Below are positions 6,718-12,226 of a DNA stretch of 12,226 nucleotides, in pieces. The notes under the pieces are model-generated. The model had not been told where the DNA came from. It saw only the letters and a list, made by a program, of their open reading frames with translations, and made no database searches. This stretch comes from JBCCZC01 sp039188505 (GTDB taxonomy: Bacteria > Pseudomonadota > Gammaproteobacteria > Xanthomonadales > SZUA-38): contig JBCCZC010000148.1 in assembly GCA_039188505.1 (NCBI GenBank), positions 1 to 12,226 on the forward strand, written 5' to 3'. Position 1 is the first letter of the stretch, and the number at the start of each line of letters is the position of its first letter. The position numbers were made by a program, and so were the translations under genes.

Positions 6718-7275
6718 TCAGTCCTCCAGCACCAACGACAGCACGCTCTTCCACGGGGATGACATGAAGACCGTGGCCTTGCGCCCGTTGACACCGGCCT
6801 TCTCGAGCAGGAGATGCCCGTGGTCCGAGAGCCGAAAATCGTTCCGGCCAACCCGGAGGAAGCGACTCTGGGTTTTGTTGTTCCGCTCGACGACCAGCCA
6901 AACGCGATCTTCGACCGTCCTGATCCTCCCGTTCCGAACGGTACGCTGGAGCTTCCAACGGAAGTACCGAACGAATCCGAAGACGATCGAGGCGATGAAC
7001 GTTGCGAAACCGAGGTACAGGAGAACGGCGTTCACCACCGTATAGCCCTCCTGGGTGAGCGCAGCAGTAAACCCGAAGAGCCCAATACCGAGGATGCCCG
7101 CGGAGAGCTGCCACGCCGTCCGGGATTTTCGGTGGTGGTCCTCGGAGATCCGGGCCAGCTGAGCCGCAGTAATTGCCCCCGCCTGGTTGGCCGCGAGGTC
7201 GTCGTCGGTGAATTTGAAGACCGAACGGAGGACATTCTCCGGATTTGGCTGGCTTCTACGATTCATGGACTGCAA
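6718..7275 (-). CDS. small two-TM membrane protein of unknown function
   Basis: The 185-residue protein has an N-terminal soluble part with FKFTDDDLAANQAGAITAAQ (19-38). This resembles the 'DDLxxNxxGxLSxxQ' opening of an uncharacterised family of bacterial membrane proteins. Two hydrophobic segments follow (about 57-74 and 79-102) with a short loop, so both ends should be on the same side. A basic, beta-rich tail (103-185) ends FMSSPWKSVLSLVLED, which also fits that family. No catalytic motif is visible. The start is TTG 7275, 4 nt after GGGAGG. ATG 7266 (13 nt from that site) is an equally possible start and removes three residues. It follows the cytochrome-propeller gene by 40 nt and is probably cotranscribed with it and the S9 peptidase; its part in their function is unknown. 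Confidence 0.75.
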   Translation of the reverse strand: MQSMNRRSQPNPENVLRSVFKFTDDDLAANQAGAITAAQLARISEDHHRKSRTAWQLSAGILGIGLFGFTAALTQEGYTVVNAVLLYLGFATFIASIVFGFVRYFRWKLQRTVRNGRIRTVEDRVWLVVERNNKTQSRFLRVGRNDFRLSDHGHLLLEKAGVNGRKATVFMSSPWKSVLSLVLED

Positions 7276-7315
7276 CTCGCCTCCCTCAATGATCTTCGGC
7301 GAAGCATGGCGCTCG

Positions 7316-8572
7316 TCAGCGCGCGCCCGTCGGCGTCACCGGCAGCGACGGTCGTCCCGGGCCGGGATCGATGTCCACGCGAATGATGTAGTTCGATGAA
7401 CTCTGATGAATCAGGAGGTTGCCGTCGTTGTCCAGCCGGGTGTGGCGCAGGATTCCGGCGTAGACACCGCCGGATGGAATCGCCCAGCTCTGGAAGGTCT
7501 CTGATTCGGGATCAAAGCGGACGAGCGGATCCGGCCGCATGCCCGACTCGTTGTACCAGATCGCGCCGCCCGCGATGACGATGCCGTAGGGGTGCGACTT
7601 CGGTCCACTGGGTGAAGGCCACTCGCGGAAGGTGCGCGCCTTCGGATCGTAGTTGCCGAGGCGCCCGGCGCCGGAGTTCACATACCAGATCGTGTCGTCG
7701 TTCGCGATGTCGAGGCGACGCACGTGGCTTTCTTGGTTGGGCAGGTCGATCTGCTCGACGGTCATATCGTCGGCGTCCAAATGGTAGAGGCAGGGGCCGC
7801 CGTTGCAGGCCACCCAGGCGCTGCCGTCGTCGGCGATCTTGATGCCGTAGGGCCGCGAGCGCTCTCGCGGCACGGTGACCAGCTCGATCTCGTCCGTCGC
7901 CGGATCGATCCGGCCGACCATATTGCTGCGCTGGAGCGTGAACCAGAACCGTCCCCGCTGATCGAACTCGCCCGTATGGGGATCCTTGGCCGCCTCGATC
8001 GGCATCCGATATTCGCTGATCTCGTCCGTTTCCGGGTCGAGCACGCCGACGGTCCCGTTGCCGTTGCCGAGATACCAGATCTTCCCGTCCGGCGCGACGT
8101 TCGCGCTGTGGGGGAATGCCCGCTCCGGTAGCGCCCATTCCTTCATCGCGCCCGACGCCGGGTCGATGCGACCGAGGATGTTGCCGCGCTGGCCTACCCA
8201 CCAGATACCTCCGTCGGGCGCCTGGACCGGGTCCCGGGAGCGCTGACCGAGCGTCGGCACCTTCCAGCTCTCGAAGGAGATCTCCAGGGGACCGGCGATG
8301 AGCTTCGGCGTCCGGTTGTCGTTGGGCGGGAAATGCTCAGTGAGGTAGCTGACGATCCGCGGCTCGATGTCCCCCGGCAGTTCGATCATCGTGAGGAGCA
8401 GCTCGCGCCACTCCGGCTCCGTGTAGCCGCTGCTGCGCTCGATGAGGCTCAGGCGATGGCACGCGACGCAGGCGGTCTCGATCTCGGCCTTGCCGGCGCC
8501 CTCGGGCAGGTCCGCGAACGTTGCCGTGGGCACGACCAGCAGCAGGACGGCAAATAGGCGGCGAATCAGCAT
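7316..8572 (-). CDS. c-type cytochrome fused to a Vgb-like beta-propeller
   Basis: The 418-residue protein is probably periplasmic. Residues 1-20 are a signal peptide (TFA/DL). Residues ~22-82 form a short cytochrome c domain with CVACH (C35, C38, H39) for covalent heme; M62, in a W...LLTMIELPG context, is a candidate sixth ligand. Residues ~95-400 are propeller repeats of the virginiamycin B lyase (Vgb/streptogramin lyase) type, with recurring [DG]G-x-IWY/FW strands and DP-x-[ST] turns: APDGGIWWVG, APDGKIWYLG, RGRFWFTL, DDGSAWVAC, NDDTIWYVN, GGAIWYNES. I cannot confirm the Vgb catalytic residues, so antibiotic inactivation should not be assumed; family names here often over-call function. 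AAGGAG lies 7 nt before ATG 8572. It sits 40 nt after the S9 gene and 40 nt before the membrane-protein gene. It could act as an electron-transfer, ligand-sensing or redox enzyme subunit; I cannot choose among these. Confidence 0.85.
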   Translation of the reverse strand: MLIRRLFAVLLLVVPTATFADLPEGAGKAEIETACVACHRLSLIERSSGYTEPEWRELLLTMIELPGDIEPRIVSYLTEHFPPNDNRTPKLIAGPLEISFESWKVPTLGQRSRDPVQAPDGGIWWVGQRGNILGRIDPASGAMKEWALPERAFPHSANVAPDGKIWYLGNGNGTVGVLDPETDEISEYRMPIEAAKDPHTGEFDQRGRFWFTLQRSNMVGRIDPATDEIELVTVPRERSRPYGIKIADDGSAWVACNGGPCLYHLDADDMTVEQIDLPNQESHVRRLDIANDDTIWYVNSGAGRLGNYDPKARTFREWPSPSGPKSHPYGIVIAGGAIWYNESGMRPDPLVRFDPESETFQSWAIPSGGVYAGILRHTRLDNDGNLLIHQSSSNYIIRVDIDPGPGRPSLPVTPTGAR

Positions 8573-8612
8573 CGGTCAGCTCCTTGGGTCCGGGTAGTCG
8601 CAGACCATAGCA

Positions 8613-10994
8613 TCAGTCCCGGGGAGCGCTTCCCGAAAGCAGGTGGCTCTCGAAGAAGTCAAGGATTCGCGCAAACACGTGGTACTGCGCGTGGTCGTCG
8701 GTGCCGCCCAGACCATGGCCCTTCTCGGGATAGAGGTAGAGCTCGTAGGGCTTCTCCGCCACGTGCAGCGCTTCGACGAGGTTGTAGGCGTTCTGCACGT
8801 GGACGTTGTCGTCGCCGATGCCATGGGCAATCAGGAGCTCGCCCTCGAGATCCGCGGCCGCGAAGAGCGGCGAGCTGGCCTCGTAGCCGTCCTCGTTCTC
8901 GCCCAGCACCCCCAGGTACCGCTCGGTGTAGATCGTGTCGTACAGACGCTTGTCGGAAACGGCCGCCACGGCGGCGCCCGCGGCGAAGAGTCCGGGCGTT
9001 CGCAGCATGAGATTCAGCGTCATCGTGCCGCCGCCGCTCCAGCCCCAGACACCCATGCGATCGCCATCGACGAAGGGTTGTTCCCGCAGCCAGGCGGCGG
9101 CCACGCGCCAGTCGGCCATGGGAACGGTCATCTGGTCCTTGTGGATTGGATCGAGAAACGGTCGGCCACGCCCGGGCGTGCCCCGACCATCGAAGCTGAA
9201 CACCACGAAGCCGCGCTCGGCCAGCAGCGCGTGGAAGGACGAGATCCAGCTGTTGCGAACGACCTGGCCCGCGGGTTCGCCGTAGACGTACGCGACGACC
9301 GGGTAGCGCTTGGCCGGGTCGAAGCCGTGCGGGCGCACGACAGACGCATGGAAGACCGTGCCGTCCCCGTCCTTGATGGTGACGTACTCGGTGTCGGGGA
9401 ACCGGATCGGTGCGTAGTCTGCGGGCGTGACCTCCCCCAGCGTCTTCACCAGATCGCCGTCACTGTCACGGAGGTCAATGCGGCTCGGCACGTCCGCGCT
9501 GGACCACTGGTCGATCCAGTAGGTGCCATCGTCGGAGAAGTACATCGAGTGCCAGCCCGGCTCGGCGGTGATCTGGCGTATGCGTCCACCATTGCTGGGC
9601 ACCCAGTACACGTGGCGCTCGAGCGGCGTCTCGCGGGTGCCGCGGAAGTAGACACGCCCGGCGTCCTCGTGGACGAAGAGCGAGCGGCCGTCCCAGCCGG
9701 CCCGGTCAACGACCCAGTCGCCGCGGGTGAGCGCCTTCGGATCATCCGGATCGTCTCCGACCCGGTAGAGGTGTCGATACCCGCTTCGCTCCGAAAGCCA
9801 GATGAAGTCGTTGCTTTCCTCGAGGAAGCGCGGCGGCTCATCGCTGTCGACCCAGGTGTCGCGGGATTCGGTGAGGACGATCTCCCCGCGCGTGGTCGAG
9901 GGGTCGACGCGGTAAAGCACCAGCCGGTCCTGGCGCCGGTCGAGGGCCTGCACGGACAGGAAGTCGCCCTGCTCGGACCAACCCACGTGGATGAGGTACT
10001 CATGCGGTTCGGTCAGCTCCACCCAGTTCGTTTCGCGGCTCGACAGGTTAACGATGCCCAGCCGCACCGTCGGGTTCGTCGTGCCCACCTTCGGGTAACG
10101 CTGATCGTGGGTCTCGGGGACGGTCTCGGAGAAATCGGTGACGGGATAGGTCGAGACCACGGCTTCGTCGAACTGAAGGAAGGCGATCGCGTCCCCCTGT
10201 GGCTTCCACCAGAAGGCCCGGTAGGTCCGCCGCCACATGAATTCCTCCCAGTAGACCCAAGGGAACTTGCCGTTGAGCACGGTGCTGCTGCCGTCCTCGG
10301 TCAGGCGGATCTCGCGCTTGTTCTCGAAGTCGAAGGCATAAAGATCGTTGTCGCGGGTGTAGGCCGCGAAGCGATCGTTCGGCGAGCGCTGCACGTTCTC
10401 GTTATCGCCCTCGGGCAGGTCGGGATCGGGATCCGCGAAAACCCGATAGGCCACGGGATCGAAACGCACGCGTTCGTCGTCGACGGTCAGGAGCAAGAGG
10501 TTCTCGTCTTCCAGCCAGCGATAGGACTTGATGCCAGCGTTCTCGCCTTCTGCCGACGCTTCCTGGTCCCCTGCTTCGGACTCGCCTTCGCCGTCCGTTT
10601 CCTCTTCGGCCACCTCCTCGGGTGCGGGCGCTGTCGCCTCCGCTATCGTCGGCGGTGCATCCAGGTCCGCGCCCGCGGTCTGCTCGTCGAGGCCTTCCAG
10701 CACCGCCCGGATCTGATCGGCGGTAAGCACGATCGGCTCGTCAGGCCGGCTCGCGTCGAGCACGACGAGGATGTCGCCGTGGACGTCGGTCTTTCGACCG
10801 TAGGCCAGCAGGTGCCCCGCGGGCGACCAGCGCAGCCCCTGCGGCAGGTCATCCCGCGGATCGTGGATATCGAGTTTGTCCTTCTTATGGATCCATTCGA
10901 GGGTGATCTTGTCCGGGGCGGCGGCGCCCTCGGCGCTCGACGCGCCGGAACCGGCAGCGCCGACGAAAAGCAGCAGCGAAAGAATGGTGCGCAT
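8613..10994 (-). CDS. S9B-type prolyl peptidase, dipeptidyl-peptidase IV-like
   Basis: The 793-residue exported serine peptidase has a signal peptide at 1-~21, an N-terminal beta-propeller (about 30-540) and a C-terminal alpha/beta-hydrolase domain. The triad is visible: S653 in GWSGGG, D728 in HGIGDDNVH, and H760 in KGHGL. Tyr571 (VAYVYGEP) matches the oxyanion tyrosine. The YWEEF motif (E250-E251) matches the Glu pair that in DPP-IV holds the substrate N-terminus, so release of N-terminal dipeptides is likely, often X-Pro or X-Ala. An unusual acidic, low-complexity insertion spans ~113-153, within the propeller. I chose ATG 10994 because AAGGGAG lies 4 nt upstream and a signal peptide follows at once; the frame is open to 11129, but those 45 extra residues look non-coding. 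It is the first gene of a likely three-gene operon. The FG-GAP/DUF11 gene ends 223 nt upstream. Confidence 0.93.
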   Translation of the reverse strand: MRTILSLLLFVGAAGSGASSAEGAAAPDKITLEWIHKKDKLDIHDPRDDLPQGLRWSPAGHLLAYGRKTDVHGDILVVLDASRPDEPIVLTADQIRAVLEGLDEQTAGADLDAPPTIAEATAPAPEEVAEEETDGEGESEAGDQEASAEGENAGIKSYRWLEDENLLLLTVDDERVRFDPVAYRVFADPDPDLPEGDNENVQRSPNDRFAAYTRDNDLYAFDFENKREIRLTEDGSSTVLNGKFPWVYWEEFMWRRTYRAFWWKPQGDAIAFLQFDEAVVSTYPVTDFSETVPETHDQRYPKVGTTNPTVRLGIVNLSSRETNWVELTEPHEYLIHVGWSEQGDFLSVQALDRRQDRLVLYRVDPSTTRGEIVLTESRDTWVDSDEPPRFLEESNDFIWLSERSGYRHLYRVGDDPDDPKALTRGDWVVDRAGWDGRSLFVHEDAGRVYFRGTRETPLERHVYWVPSNGGRIRQITAEPGWHSMYFSDDGTYWIDQWSSADVPSRIDLRDSDGDLVKTLGEVTPADYAPIRFPDTEYVTIKDGDGTVFHASVVRPHGFDPAKRYPVVAYVYGEPAGQVVRNSWISSFHALLAERGFVVFSFDGRGTPGRGRPFLDPIHKDQMTVPMADWRVAAAWLREQPFVDGDRMGVWGWSGGGTMTLNLMLRTPGLFAAGAAVAAVSDKRLYDTIYTERYLGVLGENEDGYEASSPLFAAADLEGELLIAHGIGDDNVHVQNAYNLVEALHVAEKPYELYLYPEKGHGLGGTDDHAQYHVFARILDFFESHLLSGSAPRD

Positions 10995-10998
10995 GGAA

Positions 10999-11005
10999 CT
11001 CCCTT
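10999..11005 (-). promoter_or_regulatory. Shine-Dalgarno that fixes the S9 peptidase start
   Basis: AAGGGAG lies 4 nt before ATG 10994, directly before a good signal peptide. The upstream extension to 11129 has no such site and would bury the signal peptide. Confidence 0.65.
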
Positions 11006-11056
11006 GTTCTCGCCAGCCGTGCGATCCGGAATCGGAGGCAGGGCATCGGGCGCTCG

Positions 11057-11086
11057 ATGATAGGAGGGCCGCCACCACCGCTTCAA
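11057..11086 (-). promoter_or_regulatory. possible sigma70-type promoter for the S9 operon
   Basis: On the minus strand TTGAAG (-35, 11086-11081, 4 of 6) and TATCAT (-10, 11062-11057, 5 of 6) are separated by 18 nt. The start would be near 11050, leaving a leader of about 55 nt. This is the best match I found in the 223-nt gap 10995-11217, which otherwise holds nothing I can name. Confidence 0.4.
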
Positions 11087-11217
11087 CGCCCGGCAAACGA
11101 TGAACCAGGACCTGCGATCGCCAAACCACGGCCCCGGCGACCTATTGGCCATCGACCGAATGGCCCGCCGGCGGCTCGAACTCTGCAGGACCTTCCGCAG
11201 ATTCCCCTGTTGGCTAG

Positions 11218-12156
11218 CTACGGTGGCAGCTCGGATACTTCGAAGCCGCTGTTGAAGATGATGTCCGAAACTTCGGAGTCGTCGGTCGCGCTGTTGTCGT
11301 CAGGGGACGATTCCCCCACGTTCTGGGGAGGCGCGACCTCGGCCGTGTTGCTGATCACCGTGCCGAGGGGCACGTCCGCCACGTCTGCGCGCAGCGTGTA
11401 AACGACCGAGGTATCCGCCGGCAGGTCCACCAGGTCGTCGATGTTCCCCGTGCCCATGGCCGTGCAGCTTGCCCCGAGGTTCGCCTCGCAGGTCCAGGTG
11501 CCGTTCGTGAGTTCGGCCGGCAGCATGTCCGTCACGCGAGCCGCGAAGACGTCGTCGGGCCCCGCGTTGCTCGCCGTGATCCGGTACTCGGTCGAGCCGC
11601 CGGCGCCGACGATGGTGCGGTCGTCGGTCTTCTCGATGGCGAGGTCCACTGTGCCGGGCACGATGGAGACCGTCTCCACCGCCTGGTTGTCCGCGGGAGC
11701 CGCCTCGAGGAGGCTGCCGGGCGGCGCGACGCGGGCCGTGCTCGTGACTTCATCGAGGGCCGTCCCTGGCGCGGTGGTCTCGAAGGTGAAGACGACCGAC
11801 GTGCCGATCGGAAGATCGACCTCGGTCGCCAGCGCGCCGGTTCCGGTCGGCGGGCACACCGCACCCGGATCGGGCTCGCAGGTCCAGCTGCTGTCCGCCG
11901 CGCCGTCGTTCTCGACCCGGGCGCCCGGTGCATCGTCCGGTCCCGCATTCGTGACCGTGATCGTGAAGACCTGCGCCCCCCCGGGGACCACACTCGTCAC
12001 CGCCGCCGTATTGGTGATGATCAGGTCCGTCGAGCCGGGGATGTAGGCCGAACCGGATTCGTTCGCGGGAGCCGAGTCGAAGATGGCGCCAACCAGAGCA
12101 TGCTGCTGGTCAATGGCAACATCGCTTCCGTAGGCCTGCTGCGCTGGCCTGCTCCA
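11218..12156 (-). CDS. FG-GAP/DUF11 repeat surface or secreted protein (5' truncated)
   Basis: The frame is open from the stop at 11218 up to 12156. Beyond that it meets a TGA at 12157-12159 where the sequence turns A-rich and low-complexity. No convincing start exists; the GTG at 12000 falls inside a domain. The visible N-terminal part (AYGSDVAIDQQHALVGA... GSAYI) resembles an FG-GAP/integrin-type propeller repeat, so the true protein is probably longer. Two tandem DUF11-type domains of ~120 residues follow, each with DL-I, VTNAGPDD or ASNAGPDD, a WTCE...C pair and a closing 'STARVAPP' or 'NTAEVAPP' strand. The C-terminus reads IIFNSGFEVSELPP, resembling the short 'IF-x-x-GFE' tails I recall on many secreted proteins of Xanthomonadales-like bacteria. 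An extracellular adhesive or structural role is likely but unproven. It reads in the same direction as the S9 operon, 223 nt upstream. Confidence 0.8.
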   Translation of the reverse strand, partial: WSRPAQQAYGSDVAIDQQHALVGAIFDSAPANESGSAYIPGSTDLIITNTAAVTSVVPGGAQVFTITVTNAGPDDAPGARVENDGAADSSWTCEPDPGAVCPPTGTGALATEVDLPIGTSVVFTFETTAPGTALDEVTSTARVAPPGSLLEAAPADNQAVETVSIVPGTVDLAIEKTDDRTIVGAGGSTEYRITASNAGPDDVFAARVTDMLPAELTNGTWTCEANLGASCTAMGTGNIDDLVDLPADTSVVYTLRADVADVPLGTVISNTAEVAPPQNVGESSPDDNSATDDSEVSDIIFNSGFEVSELPP

Positions 12157-12226
12157 TCAAAAGAACAACAAAACTAACGAGAACAACACCAACAAAGACA
12201 AATAGTAAACAATAAACAGTCAGCAA
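12157..12226. other. A-rich low-complexity contig end, probable artefact
   Basis: These 70 nt contain 42 A, 15 C, 7 G and 6 T by my count (31% GC), in a window otherwise mostly around 60-67% GC. The change is abrupt and coincides with the loss of the DUF11-protein frame. The many AAC/CAA units suggest sequencing or assembly noise rather than genome. A genuine AT-rich insertion cannot be excluded. Confidence 0.6.

Noticed and set aside
6531..6851. 106-codon minus-strand frame in the gap after the membrane-protein gene
   Set aside because: It overlaps the 3' end of the better-supported membrane-protein gene in another frame and has no domain; its tail reads through the hairpin-rich gap.
7316..8572. 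Streptogramin resistance enzyme (virginiamycin B lyase)
   Set aside because: Only the propeller fold resembles Vgb. The heme-c fusion and operon context argue for another role, and the catalytic residues could not be confirmed.
8643..11060. Open frame of 805 codons on the plus strand opposite the S9 peptidase gene
   Set aside because: Its translation is low-complexity Val/Gly/Arg/His-rich with no domain, while the opposite strand has a full S9 enzyme. High GC at third positions readily leaves such antisense frames open.

Overview
The window looks like one end of a contig from a GC-rich Gram-negative bacterium. A Gammaproteobacterium of the Xanthomonadales/Chromatiales type is my best guess, but it is only a guess. 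It rests on the high GC, several proteins with Sec signal peptides, S9/M14-type peptidases, and a secreted repeat protein ending in a 'GFE' motif of the kind I recall from that group. I see no tRNA, rRNA, CRISPR array or insertion sequence.

Layout, left to right. (1) The 3' end of a plus-strand SGNH/GDSL-type hydrolase runs in from the left edge and converges on (2) a minus-strand gene for a complete secreted cyclodextrin glucanotransferase (CGTase: GH13 catalytic barrel, IPT/TIG domain, CBM20 starch-binding domain). (3) A 402-nt divergent spacer of lower GC, carrying several dyads, separates it from (4) a plus-strand endonuclease/exonuclease/phosphatase-fold enzyme. (5) From about 4.1 kb to the right edge everything is on the minus strand. 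In transcription order this block holds a truncated FG-GAP/DUF11 surface protein, an S9B dipeptidyl-peptidase-like enzyme, a c-type cytochrome fused to a Vgb-like beta-propeller, a small two-TM membrane protein, an exported alpha/beta hydrolase and a cytoplasmic M14 (REP34-like) metallopeptidase.

How they may work together. The S9 peptidase, cytochrome-propeller and membrane-protein genes are spaced 40 nt and 40 nt apart behind one plausible sigma70-type promoter, so they probably form an operon. The hydrolase and M14 peptidase follow after gaps of 242 and 84 nt, both rich in hairpins, and may be partly uncoupled. An envelope-side dipeptidyl peptidase, an exported hydrolase and a cytoplasmic carboxypeptidase-type enzyme would suit peptide scavenging, but that is inference. 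The CGTase stands alone: no cyclodextrin importer or cyclomaltodextrinase is visible in the window.

Most unusual items: a CGTase that matches the Bacillus enzymes residue by residue in a GC-rich Gram-negative setting; the heme-c/beta-propeller fusion in a peptidase operon; four hairpins packed into the 242-nt gap at 6476-6717; and an A-rich, low-complexity right end (12157-12226) that looks like an assembly or sequencing artefact and breaks the last gene.
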